DNA of 64,000 bases from NCBI RefSeq assembly GCF_000165485.1, contig NC_014623.1, positions 1,755,501 to 1,819,500 on the forward strand. The letters are read 5' to 3'. The notes beneath the pieces were generated by a model that saw only the letters and a list, made by a program, of their open reading frames with translations, made no database searches and was not told the origin of the DNA. Below, one piece after another: positions 27,828 through 36,257 of this stretch. How positions within the stretch are numbered: the first letter of the stretch is position 1; the number at the start of each line of letters is the position of its first letter. Source of the stretch: Stigmatella aurantiaca DW4/3-1. GTDB lineage: Bacteria > Myxococcota > Myxococcia > Myxococcales > Myxococcaceae. The translations under genes and the position numbers were made by a program.

Positions 27828-28988
27828 ATGGCCAAGATTGAATCGCTGGGCATCAAGACCATCGAGAGCGTGCACTGGTATGTGCATGACCTGGAGCGCA
27901 GCCGCCGCTTCTACACCCAGGGGCTGGACTTCGCCGAGCTGGGCGTGTCCTCGCCGGAGCTGGAGAAGGCAGGCAGGCAGAAGTCGGCGGTTTTCCAGGC
28001 AGGCAACGTCGTGCTCATCGTCAGCCAGCCGGTGGGCGAGGGAGGGCGTGCCTGGCGCTACCTGCGCAAGCACCCGGATGGAATCGGCACCGTCACCTAC
28101 GAGGTGGAGGACGTGGAGAAGGCGTTCCGCCTGCTGGAGGCGCGCGGGGGCACCTTCATCACGGACATCCAGCGCTTCGAGGACGGGCAGGGCGGCCGGT
28201 TGGCCATGTTCTCCATCACCACGCCGTTTGGTGACACCACCTTCCGTTTCGTGCAGCGGGATGGCTACCACGCACTCTTCCCGGGCTTCGTGGCGCACGA
28301 CAAGGTGAAGGGGGGCAAGAACCGCTTTGGCTTCGGCCACATCGACCACATGACGGCCAACTTCCAGACGATGCGGCCCATGCTCCTGTGGATGGAGCAC
28401 GTGATGGGCTTCGAGTCCTTCTGGGGCATCGAGTTCCATACGGAGAAGGAAGGCAACGTCAAGAAGGACCATGGCTCGGGCCTGCGCTCCGCGGTGGTGT
28501 GGGATCCGAAGAGTGGGGTGAAGTTCGCCAACAACGAGCCGCTGCGGCCTTTCTTCAAGTCCTCGCAGATCAATGTCTTCAACGAGGACCACCGCGGCGA
28601 TGGTGTGCAGCACCTGGCGCTCACGGTGAAAGACATCATCGCCTCGGTGAAGGACATGCGCGACACGGCGGGCATCCAGTTCATGCCCACGCCGGGCTCG
28701 TACTACGACCTGCTGCCCGAGCGCATCCAGCGCATGGGCATCAAGAAGATCGACGAGGACATCCAGAAGCTGCGTGAGCTGGAGATCCTCGTCGACGGCG
28801 ACAAGGAGCACAGCTACCTGTTGCAGATCTTCATGAAGGAGGCGGCGGGCCTCTACAAGGATCCGGCGGCCGGGCCGTTCTTCTACGAGATCATTCAGCG
28901 CAAGGGGGACAAGGGCTTCGGCGGCGGAAACTTCCGCGCGCTGTTCGAGAGCATCGAGCGCCAACACAAGGCCGAGGGGCGGATCTAA
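27828..28988 (+). CDS. hppD: 4-hydroxyphenylpyruvate dioxygenase
   Basis: The 386-residue Fe(II) enzyme has two vicinal-oxygen-chelate domains. The N-terminal one begins 'SVHWYVHDLERSRRFYTQ'. The catalytic one contains 'IDHMTANFQTM' (first His ligand), 'GDGVQHLALTVKDI' (second His) and near the end the ligand Glu in 'FFYEIIQRKGDKGFGGGNF'. It converts 4-hydroxyphenylpyruvate to homogentisate with loss of CO2. TAGGAG precedes the ATG. It is third in the tyrosine degradation operon, three bases before hmgA. Length and all three metal ligands are normal. Confidence 0.95.
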   Translation: MAKIESLGIKTIESVHWYVHDLERSRRFYTQGLDFAELGVSSPELEKAGRQKSAVFQAGNVVLIVSQPVGEGGRAWRYLRKHPDGIGTVTYEVEDVEKAFRLLEARGGTFITDIQRFEDGQGGRLAMFSITTPFGDTTFRFVQRDGYHALFPGFVAHDKVKGGKNRFGFGHIDHMTANFQTMRPMLLWMEHVMGFESFWGIEFHTEKEGNVKKDHGSGLRSAVVWDPKSGVKFANNEPLRPFFKSSQINVFNEDHRGDGVQHLALTVKDIIASVKDMRDTAGIQFMPTPGSYYDLLPERIQRMGIKKIDEDIQKLRELEILVDGDKEHSYLLQIFMKEAAGLYKDPAAGPFFYEIIQRKGDKGFGGGNFRALFESIERQHKAEGRI

Positions 28989-28991
28989 GCC

Positions 28992-30152
28992 ATGTTCGAG
29001 CGCCGCGTCGCCGGCAAGGTGCCCCGCAAGCACCACATCCAGTTCAAGGATGAGAAGGGGGCGCTCCTCTACGAGGAGTGCTTCACCCGCGACGGTTTCG
29101 AGGGGCCCTACACCATCGCCTACCACCAGAAGCCGCCTCACACGCAGAGCCTGGCGGCGGTAGCACATGGGTGGAAGGCCCCCGAGGCCATCACCGGACG
29201 GCCTCTGGCCAAGAGGCACTACAAGTCCCAGGAGATGAAGCGCGTGGGGGGAGCCCCCATCGATGCGCGCGTCCCGTTGCTCTTCAACGCGGATGTGACG
29301 CTCGGGGTGCTGCACCCCACGGAGCCGGACCCCGTCTACTTCAGCAATGCGGATGGGGATGAGCTCTTCTACATCCACGAGGGCGGTGGACTGCTGCGCT
29401 CGACCCTCGGAGACCTGCGCTTCGAAGCGCAGGACTACGTCTTCATTCCCCGGGGGATGGTGCACCGCATCCTGCCGGATGCGGGCGTTCCGCAGTACTG
29501 GCTCTCGATGGAGTTGAAGGGGGGCCTGCACCTGCCGAGGCAGTGGCGCAACGAGGTGGGGCAGCTGCGCATGGATGCGCCCTATTGCCACCGGGACTTC
29601 CGATGCGTGGAGTTCACCGGCCCCCGGGACGAGGGCATCCGGGAGATGGTGGTGAAGCGCGGCGAGGCGTTCCACGGCTTCGCTTACCAGCACACGCCGC
29701 TGGATGTCGTGGGGTGGGACGGCACGGTGTACCCGTGGGTGTTCCCCATCCTCCATTTCCAGCCGCGCGCGGGGCTGGTGCACCTGCCGCCCACGTGGCA
29801 CGGCACCTTCGCGGCCCGCGGGGCACTCATCTGTTCGTTCGTGCCTCGTGTGGTGGACTTCCACCCGGAGGCGATTCCCTGCCCTTATCCGCACACCTCG
29901 GTCGACTGTGACGAGTTCCTCTTCTACTGCAAGGGCAACTTCATCAGCCGGCGTGGGGTGGGACCGGGCAGCATCAGCCACCATCCCATCGGCATGACGC
30001 ACGGGCCACATCCAGGCGCCTACGAGGCCAGCATCGGCCACCGCACCACGGATGAGCTGGCGGTGATGCTCGACACGACGCTGCCCCTGCTGCCCACGGC
30101 CGCGGCGCTCACCATCGAGGATCCGAACTACCAGAACAGCTTCATTCCTTGA
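28992..30152 (+). CDS. hmgA: Homogentisate 1,2-dioxygenase
   Basis: The 386-residue cupin-fold enzyme cleaves the homogentisate ring to maleylacetoacetate. Recognisable blocks are 'HHIQFKDEKGALLYEE', 'DGDELFYIHEGGG', 'DYVFIPRGMVHR', 'HLPPTWHGTFAARGALICSF' and 'DCDEFLFYCKGNF', with a C-terminal 'HHPIGMTHGPHPGAYEASIG'. It starts three bases after the hppD stop and is last in the operon, before a hairpin. It is of the shorter bacterial type (386 rather than about 440 residues). Confidence 0.94.
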   Translation: MFERRVAGKVPRKHHIQFKDEKGALLYEECFTRDGFEGPYTIAYHQKPPHTQSLAAVAHGWKAPEAITGRPLAKRHYKSQEMKRVGGAPIDARVPLLFNADVTLGVLHPTEPDPVYFSNADGDELFYIHEGGGLLRSTLGDLRFEAQDYVFIPRGMVHRILPDAGVPQYWLSMELKGGLHLPRQWRNEVGQLRMDAPYCHRDFRCVEFTGPRDEGIREMVVKRGEAFHGFAYQHTPLDVVGWDGTVYPWVFPILHFQPRAGLVHLPPTWHGTFAARGALICSFVPRVVDFHPEAIPCPYPHTSVDCDEFLFYCKGNFISRRGVGPGSISHHPIGMTHGPHPGAYEASIGHRTTDELAVMLDTTLPLLPTAAALTIEDPNYQNSFIP

Positions 30153-30159
30153 GCGCGCC

Positions 30160-30180
30160 GCCCTCTGATGAACAGAGGGC
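30160..30180 (+). terminator. Hairpin after tyrosine degradation operon
   Basis: A perfect 8-bp stem (GCCCTCTG / CAGAGGGC) with a five-base ATGAA loop begins eight bases after the hmgA stop codon. No T run follows, so termination may be partial or factor-dependent. Confidence 0.6.
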
Positions 30181-30380
30181 GACGCGCCGCTCCAGGCTCC
30201 CTTGCCCGGTCAGCAGCCGGGCTGCAGTGCAAGAGCACCTGGGTTCGGCCCGTCCATCACATCCCGGTGGGCTCTCCTCTGTCTCGTCTGCAGGAGGCAC
30301 CAGTCTTCTTTCGACCGGGACCCAGCGGCGGGCCTCCTGTTCAAGGCACGGTCCCATGCAGGCACAGGAGCAACCCCATC

Positions 30381-31841
30381 ATGATTCACGGTGAGACACA
30401 GCTTCGCGGGATTCATCCCCCCCAGTCCCAGTTTCACTCCCGAGGGCGCTTCGGCCGGCTTTTTCCAGAGCTGCACGCCTTCGCGCCCGACCTGCCGAAG
30501 ATCCGGGCAGCGTTGGCCGAGCTGGGCAAGCAGGGCGGATTGATGGACGCCAACGATCAGCCCGCGCCTGCGCCCAGCACCAATCCGGACAACGAGGACA
30601 TCTCCGCGGGCTTCACGTTCTTCGGGCAGTTCATCGACCACGATTTGACGTTCGATCCGACCTCCATCCTGGAGCGGCAGAACGACCCGGAGGCCCTGGA
30701 GAACTTTCGTACGCCGGCGCTGGAGCTGGACAACCTCTATGGGGCGGGTCCGAGAGCCGCCCGCCACTTCTACGACACGGACAACCCGGCGAAGTTCCTC
30801 GTGGACCCGCTCAGCGATGCGCCGGGCTCGCAGGACGACATGCCGCGCAACCGGCAGGCCACGGCCATCATCTCGGATCCCCGCAACGATGAGAACGTCA
30901 TCGTCTCGCAGCTCCACGTGGCGTTCCTCAAGTTCCACAACGCGGTCGTGGATCACTTGCTCGCCAAGGGCACTCTCTCCTCCGAGGTCTTCGAAGAGGC
31001 TCAGCGGATGGTCCGCTGGCACTACCAGTGGATCGTCCTCAAGGAGTTCCTCCCGAAGATTGCGGGCCCGGACGTGGTCAGGGCCGTGTTGAGCGCTTCC
31101 CCGAGGGCCCGCCTCTTCCAGTGGCGGAACGAGCCGTTCATCCCGGTGGAGTTCTCGGTGGCGGCCTACCGCTTCGGGCACAGCCAGGTGCGGCCAGGCT
31201 ACCGGGTCAATCAGGGCTTCGCCGCGGGCATCTTCAACAACGCCATCGCGGCGGATGTCGCGGATCCGAATGACCTGCGGGGCGGCAAGCGCGCCCAGCG
31301 GCGGTTCGTGGAGTGGGACCTGTTCTTCCCCATCACGGGGGCCACCCGCACGGCGCAGCTCGGCAAGCGGATCGACACGCGGCTGTCGAGCCCGCTGTTC
31401 GCGCTGATCGCGGGGGCTCCGGGCCAGCCGGGTGGAACCGGGGCGGGCACGGCCGCCAACCCCCTCTCGTTGGCACAGCGCAACCTGCTGCGAAGCCTGG
31501 CGCTCAGCCTGCCTTCGGGCCAGGCCATGGCCAAGCGCATGGGCATCAAGCCCCTGACGCCCGATCAGCTCGCGGAGTTGAAGCCTCTCGGCGTGGGGTT
31601 CGATGTCTCCACCCCCCCCTGGTACTACATGCTGAAGGAGGCGGAGGTGAACGGCGGGGGCAAGCGGCTGAGCGGCGTGGGGGCCCGGATCGTCGCGGAG
31701 GTTCTCATTGGAATGCTCCAGGGAGACCGGCAGTCGTTCCTGAATGCCAACCCTGACTGGAAGCCCGAGCTTGGCAACAGCAAGGGCCAGTTCTTCATCG
31801 AAGACCTGTTGAAGTTCGCCGGGGTGAAGGTGGGGCCGTAG
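30381..31841 (+). CDS. Animal-type heme peroxidase
   Basis: The 486-residue protein belongs to the peroxidase-cyclooxygenase (myeloperoxidase-like) superfamily. The distal His87 is in 'FFGQFIDHDLTFDP', 'LDNLYGAGP' follows, 'RNDENVIVSQLHVAFLKFHN' precedes the central helices, and the proximal His267 is in 'YRFGHSQVRPGY'. There is no signal peptide from the chosen ATG, which has AGGAG ten bases upstream; an in-frame upstream extension of 71 residues looks non-coding. The substrate is unknown. Bacterial members are proposed to act in oxidative chemistry or defence. A strong hairpin follows. Confidence 0.9.
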   Translation: MIHGETQLRGIHPPQSQFHSRGRFGRLFPELHAFAPDLPKIRAALAELGKQGGLMDANDQPAPAPSTNPDNEDISAGFTFFGQFIDHDLTFDPTSILERQNDPEALENFRTPALELDNLYGAGPRAARHFYDTDNPAKFLVDPLSDAPGSQDDMPRNRQATAIISDPRNDENVIVSQLHVAFLKFHNAVVDHLLAKGTLSSEVFEEAQRMVRWHYQWIVLKEFLPKIAGPDVVRAVLSASPRARLFQWRNEPFIPVEFSVAAYRFGHSQVRPGYRVNQGFAAGIFNNAIAADVADPNDLRGGKRAQRRFVEWDLFFPITGATRTAQLGKRIDTRLSSPLFALIAGAPGQPGGTGAGTAANPLSLAQRNLLRSLALSLPSGQAMAKRMGIKPLTPDQLAELKPLGVGFDVSTPPWYYMLKEAEVNGGGKRLSGVGARIVAEVLIGMLQGDRQSFLNANPDWKPELGNSKGQFFIEDLLKFAGVKVGP

Positions 31842-31858
31842 GCCCTGGGCGGCTTGCG

Positions 31859-31883
31859 AGGGGGGCCCTGTCGTGGCCCCCCT
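31859..31883. terminator. Hairpin terminator between convergent genes
   Basis: A perfect 9-bp stem (AGGGGGGCC / GGCCCCCCT) with a seven-base loop lies just after the peroxidase stop codon and before the end of the GNAT gene on the other strand. It is symmetrical enough to work in both directions. Confidence 0.75.
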
Positions 31884-31913
31884 TCGCGGGGTGTTTCCAA
31901 GCGCTGCTCACGC

Positions 31914-32726
31914 TCAGAGGCTTCCGATGGAATGCACCATCTCGAATTGTGAGAGCGCGGGATACAAAAGGCCTGCACGGAGGAAGAATCGCTCGCATGG
32001 CCCCTCCGGGACAATGACACTCACGGCGAGTGGCTTGCCAGGGTGCGCCGCGGCCATCGCCCGCAGCAGCCTGCTTCCCGCTCCTTTGCCGCGTGCCTTG
32101 GGCTCCACGGCGATGGCTCTCAGCGCGAGCGTGGGAGCGGAGAGGTCTCCAAGCACCGCCACCGCCGGTCCAAGCCGGAACGCCCGGGCGGGGCCCGCCA
32201 GGCCCGCCACGGTGGATGGGGAGAGCTGCCACGGCAATCCCTCGGGGAGCAGCCGCGCACACTCCTCTGGCTCTACCTCCTTGAGTGGGGCCGGCTCCGG
32301 TTCTGGCTTGCCCACGAAGCCCACCAGTCGGCGCACCCGCTGAAAGCCCAAGCGTTCGTAGAGCTTCACCGCAGGGGTGTTCTGCTCGATGACTTCCAGC
32401 ATCATCCGGATGTCCCCGCGAGCGCGCGCCTCATCGAGCAGAGGGCTCAGCATGGCGCCGCCGAGCCTGCGGTTCCGATGCGCGGGAACGATTCCCATCG
32501 CAGCGATCCGGCTCACGCGTCCTCGCCGCGCGATCAGCACCAGCCCAACGGGTTCTCCCCCGGTTCGCGCGATCCGGCTGTCCAGTAGGGAGATGTGCTC
32601 GCTCCGCATGCGCGCGTCGAACAGCAGCGGGACATCCGGCACCTTGACGAAGTAGCCCTCGAAGGCGCGGGAGAAGAGTGTGGAGAGTTCCCGGAGCGGG
32701 AACTCCGAGGCGGGAGTGAGGTCCAT
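31914..32726 (-). CDS. Double GNAT-domain N-acetyltransferase
   Basis: The 270-residue protein has two GNAT folds. The N-terminal one (about 1-140) contains the acetyl-CoA loop 'GIVPAHRNRRLGGAML' and 'NTPAVKLYERLGFQRVR'. The C-terminal one (about 150-270) contains 'IAVEPKARGKGAGSRLL' and 'CERFFLRAGL'. Both have the R/Q-x-x-G-x-G/A motif, though the first reads RRLGG. Such fusions often have one active and one regulatory domain. The acceptor substrate is unknown. It is convergent with the peroxidase gene. Confidence 0.88.
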   Translation of the reverse strand: MDLTPASEFPLRELSTLFSRAFEGYFVKVPDVPLLFDARMRSEHISLLDSRIARTGGEPVGLVLIARRGRVSRIAAMGIVPAHRNRRLGGAMLSPLLDEARARGDIRMMLEVIEQNTPAVKLYERLGFQRVRRLVGFVGKPEPEPAPLKEVEPEECARLLPEGLPWQLSPSTVAGLAGPARAFRLGPAVAVLGDLSAPTLALRAIAVEPKARGKGAGSRLLRAMAAAHPGKPLAVSVIVPEGPCERFFLRAGLLYPALSQFEMVHSIGSL

Positions 32727-32909
32727 GCGTCACGGCCGATCGGAGGGGGCACCCAAGATTCTCTCGTGGGTCTGGCGGGACCGTCCAGTCGCGGAGGCCT
32801 CGGCTGGGGCACCCTGGGCGTTCTATCTTGAGAGGAGGCGATTTGACTCAACGGACCTCTTCGTCGTGACGTGCGTGGCCCTCGGTGGAGAGACATGGAA
32901 GGAACACAT

Positions 32910-34133
32910 ATGGAGAGGAAGGGGTTGGGTCGGCGATGGGTTGTCTGGAGTGTCCTGGCGGCTGCTGGAGCGATTTTGCAGCTCGCCTGCGGGATGGAGG
33001 GGGTCGACGTCTCTGCCCCCCCTGGGACGGGCATCTCAATCGCTCAGCCCCTGCGAGGCGAGGACCACGTCCGGTGGGTTCCGGACGATCCTCCACTTCA
33101 ACAACCCGCTCGCCCCTTGGTTTCCCAGCGGAGATGGGACCCGGGATCTGACGATTCGCAACGAGCTCGTCCGCCTCATCGACAACGTTCCCAAGGGCTC
33201 CGTGATCCGGGGAACATATGCGCTGGCCGACAATGAATTAGCCATTCCCGCCGCGCTGGTGCGTGCCCAAAACCGGGGGCAGGTGAGCATCGACGGTGGA
33301 GAGGGCGTTCCAGCGGCAGGGAGCGCGGCGCGGCTCCAGCTCGACCAGATCACGCAGAAGAAGGTCTGTCCCTCCACGGCGGGCTGCATCAGCTCGAACG
33401 CGGGGGGGGACACCTCGACCACGACCTATGTCGTCTGGGTCGGATCCTACAACATGACCAATGGGCCAGACGGCAACGCGGGCTTCAACAATTCTATGGC
33501 AACCAAAATCTCTACAACTTCGTCAGGGATTATCTGGAGAACAGTTATGCCATGAGCCCGAGGTACTCGGACTATTACGACACCAGCCTCGCACCCGCCC
33601 GGGGTTACTACACGGACACGTCGGCGAGTGTCTATGTCTCGCCCGAGCTCACCAGCGACCTGGTGGTCCAACGCATCGACGCCGACGTCTGGACGCCGGC
33701 CGCGGGCTGCATCGTGCGCGTCATCAACCCGCACTTCACCTATGAGCGCCGGGCGGTGACGCAGCAACTCATCACGATGAAGAGCGGTGGCTGCAATGTG
33801 GAAATCATTGGCAACCATGTTGATCAGACGGAGTATGATCGGCTGAAGGCCGCGGGCATCCCCATCCGGGCGCTGAAGATCGGTGAGACAGTCCGGGTCC
33901 ATGACAAGCTCATCGCCATCTACGCGAGGAAGGCGGGCTCGACGGTCTGGGCCTACCGGGTCTATACCGGCTCGCACAACTTCAGCGCGGGCAGCCTGAC
34001 CGGTGGTGACGACATCTTCGTGAGGTTGGGCGAGGAGACCGGCTCGAATCACCCGATGTTCGATGCCGTGCTGGCGCACTTCAATGACGGCTGGAACAGC
34101 ACATACGCGGTGGACATCAAGGGCGCGAATTGA
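32910..34133 (+). pseudogene. Phospholipase D-like lipoprotein, two frameshifts
   Basis: Three successive frames form one PLD-like protein. The N-terminus 'GRRWVVWSVLAAAGAILQLAC' minus its last residues is a lipoprotein signal with the lipid Cys in LQLAC. The second frame runs from 'SGGFRTILHFNNPLAP' to 'VVWVGSYNMTNGPDGNAGF'. The third runs from 'FYGNQNLYNFVRDYLENSY' to the stop and contains the HKD motif 'VRVHDKLIAIY' with 'TGSHNFSAGSL'. The first shift is at or near a run of seven Cs about 33015-33021 (one base extra). The second is at about 33493, where one extra T would restore 'GFNNFYGNQ'. The N-terminal half shows the GSYNMT segment but no HxK, so only the second active-site half is complete. 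AAGGA precedes the ATG. Confidence 0.75.
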
Positions 34134-34193
34134 CCCTGCGCCTGCCCCAGAATACGAGGGCAAAGGAAAGCCCAGCAACCCTTTGAGATTGGT

Positions 34194-34272
34194 GGGCTTC
34201 TCGGGATGGAGGTGGCGGGAATCGAACCCGCGCCGGGCGGTGCGAAACCTCTAGCAGAATCGCGCCCTTACC
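34194..34272 (-). repeat. tRNA-3'-end-like direct repeat, copy 1
   Basis: On the minus strand this segment contains an exact tRNA-like T-arm (5-bp GCGGG/CCCGC stem, seven-base TTCGATT loop) joined directly to a 7-base 3' acceptor strand CACCTCC and an A discriminator. No matching 5' acceptor strand or D-arm lies upstream, so it is not a whole tRNA gene. About 80 bp, including the flank GGGCTTCTCGGGATGGAG, are shared with a second copy 2.06 kb away in the same orientation. It could be an attachment site left by integration at the 3' end of a tRNA or tmRNA gene. Confidence 0.65.
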
Positions 34273-34667
34273 TTGCAACCGCCCGGAATGATTTGGAGTC
34301 GTTATCCCGCCGCGTCCCTTCTCGTCCCGTCCTGTCCCATCCCGTTCCGCAGGCTCCTGCGACATCCGTGCAACATGGCGGGGACGCGCGCCGCGTGGTG
34401 ATCACTGGGGCCTCGTGGTGATTTGATGCATGCCACGAGGTCCCAGCAAGCACTACAAGCGCTCACCGTTGGCCGCGTGTCCAACGCGTCCCGCGCGGGA
34501 AGCTGCACAGCCCACCCGCCCGATGCCGCGCCCGTGAGAACAGCTCGGCGTCGCGAGTGACGTCCGGGAACCCGAGCCGAGGAATCTGGACCGCCCCCCG
34601 TGTTCCTGGAGGCCTCTCTACTGCGGCTGAAGGTCTGAGCCTCCCCCGGGGAGCGCCGTGCACCTCG
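34273..34667. other. Non-coding stretch with a perfect hairpin
   Basis: I see no gene in this ~400-bp stretch. At 34411-34440 it holds a perfect 8-bp inverted repeat (CCTCGTGG / CCACGAGG) around a 14-base loop, and the nonamer CGTGGTGAT occurs twice just before and inside it. The stretch near 34311-34345 also resembles the sequence beyond the second tRNA-like repeat (short GGGACGAGA-type runs on the minus strand), so the direct repeat may once have been longer. Confidence 0.4.
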
Positions 34668-35147
34668 TTATTGCTGATTGCCCACGAAGTATTCGAGCTG
34701 GGCGCTGAGGGCCTCCGGGCAGTTCACGCCCGAGCCGTCTGGGTTCTTGCACTCGACGATGAAACCCTCCCGGCAGGTGATGGGGCCCGCCGACGACTTG
34801 CCTGCCGAGAGCTGCGCAAAGCTGGTCGAGCCATTCGCCGGAATCGTGAACTCCTGGGAGTGGACCTTCCCTCCGGGCGTTCCACAGATGCTGTGCCACT
34901 CATCATAACGGAGCCGGATGTCGCGCCCGGTCCTGTTCCGGACGGCCACCTGGGTTGTCGGCACGTCCTTGTCGCTGGAAGCGCAGCGGAATTCCTTGTT
35001 TCCATTCCAGTTCTCGCACGCCTGCTCCTTCGAGCGCTTGAAACATTGTGCCTCGGCGGCTGCGGACACCACCAGGACGAGCACCAAGCCCGCCTGTGCC
35101 AGGAACGCTCCCCACCGCTTCAGATTGTTCACGCATGTCAGGTTCAT
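34668..35147 (-). CDS. Small secreted protein, partner of the protease-like gene
   Basis: The 159-residue product has a signal peptide (hydrophobic 'LAQAGLVLVLVVSAAAEA', cleavage likely after AEA or AQ) and a mature domain of about 125 residues with eight Cys. Segments include 'QVAVRNRTGRDIRLRYDEW', 'QEFTIPANGSTSFAQL' and 'CREGFIVECKNPDGSG', suggesting a disulfide-stabilised beta-sandwich. GAGGAG precedes the ATG. It lies 16 bp downstream of the Cys-His-Asp protein gene, so the two are co-transcribed. An inhibitor or chaperone role for the neighbour is a guess; no family is recognised. Confidence 0.75.
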   Translation of the reverse strand: MNLTCVNNLKRWGAFLAQAGLVLVLVVSAAAEAQCFKRSKEQACENWNGNKEFRCASSDKDVPTTQVAVRNRTGRDIRLRYDEWHSICGTPGGKVHSQEFTIPANGSTSFAQLSAGKSSAGPITCREGFIVECKNPDGSGVNCPEALSAQLEYFVGNQQ

Positions 35148-35163
35148 CGTTCTACTCCTCGCT

Positions 35164-36033
35164 TCAGCAGATGACACAGCAACCGCCCTTCCAGCCGCCG
35201 CACTTCTTCCCTCCAACGCCCTCGCGGACGACGAAGGAATTCAGCCCGCGCTGCTCGACCTCTTGACGGAACCGGTTCGTTGGGAACGACGTGGTATCGC
35301 CTGTATTGGAGTCGTACAGCTCGATGCCGCCCTGGCGCACGTAGAAGCCCACCACGTGGACGTCGTTGCCGGCCCAGATCTGCGTTCCCTCGGGATATCC
35401 GTTGAGCTCAAGGGTGTTGATGACGGTCTCGCGATCCACCACCGTCCCTCCGAGCACATTCGCGGCGGTGGTCGTCTGATCGTTGAGACTGTTGTAGTTG
35501 ATCAGCATCTGCGCCATGCCGATCTGCTCCTGCGCCGAGAAGCGGCTGAGGCCATATGGCTGAGGCGGCTGGCCTTGGTTCCGAGCCCTGAGCCACTCCA
35601 GCGTCAGCACCGAGCAGAACTGATTGACGGGAATCCAGGGGTCATTCCCCCCCGGATGAGAGGTGGAGATGATGTAGGCGGCAAAGGTGGCAATGTTGAT
35701 CCAAAGGGTAGGGTTGGAGGTGGAGATCTTCCCAACCGAGATGTTGGAGTCGCTGCCTCTGCGCACCAGCCCGCCGCCGGGAGGGGGAACCTCATCACAG
35801 CGGTTCCCCTCTTTGTTGGGCACGAGCCCTGGCTCGCACATGGGCTCGGCGGGTTCCTTGCACTGTGCGGCCGCCTCCGCCGCGATGATGAAGGAGGGCG
35901 CATCCCCACAGACTGTGCAGGGCGCTTGTCCTTTCCCTCCGCACTGGGAGCCATCCATGCCCCCCCAGGCTGTGAATGCCAGCAGATTCACCACCAGCAC
36001 GCAGGATGTGATTCCTTGCCATCGCCTATTCAT
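35164..36033 (-). CDS. Secreted protein with YopT/papain-like Cys-His-Asp pattern
   Basis: The 289-residue product has an N-terminal signal-like helix (residues 7-24), a Cys-rich segment (about 30-80), then a domain in which three spaced motifs fit a papain-fold (C58/YopT-like) protease. These are Cys140 in 'NQFCSVLTLEWLRAR', His226 in 'NDVHVVGFYVRQGG' and Asp241 in 'IELYDSNTGD'. The Cys helix, the His on a strand and the Asp 15 residues later follow the YopT order. The C-terminus is 'KKCGGWKGGCCVIC', whose last four residues fit a CaaX prenylation box. GGAGG lies close to the ATG. The cassette of this gene and its small partner is bracketed by tRNA-like direct repeats, indicating acquisition. 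The protease call is inference from motif spacing. Confidence 0.6.
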   Translation of the reverse strand: MNRRWQGITSCVLVVNLLAFTAWGGMDGSQCGGKGQAPCTVCGDAPSFIIAAEAAAQCKEPAEPMCEPGLVPNKEGNRCDEVPPPGGGLVRRGSDSNISVGKISTSNPTLWINIATFAAYIISTSHPGGNDPWIPVNQFCSVLTLEWLRARNQGQPPQPYGLSRFSAQEQIGMAQMLINYNSLNDQTTTAANVLGGTVVDRETVINTLELNGYPEGTQIWAGNDVHVVGFYVRQGGIELYDSNTGDTTSFPTNRFRQEVEQRGLNSFVVREGVGGKKCGGWKGGCCVIC

Positions 36034-36257
36034 AAAGCGCCTCCAGTGTCTTCTACCGGTAGTTGCTGCCCTGGATAAGTGTGACACTCAGGGTGCGCAC
36101 GCCAAGCCTGATGCGACAGGCATTGCCGCCTGGTTGCTCGACCGGAAGGCTCAGACGCCAGCGGGGGGCGCGTCGATGGGAGGCGCGGTGCCGCTCGGGC
36201 TCGTCGGCACCTGCTACGAGGGGTCGCTTTCGCTCGCCCTCTCGCCGACTCTTACCG

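Noticed and set aside
27678-30041. A 787-codon minus-strand frame across the tyrosine operon
   Set aside because: It spans three well-supported genes on the other strand and has no recognisable protein features.
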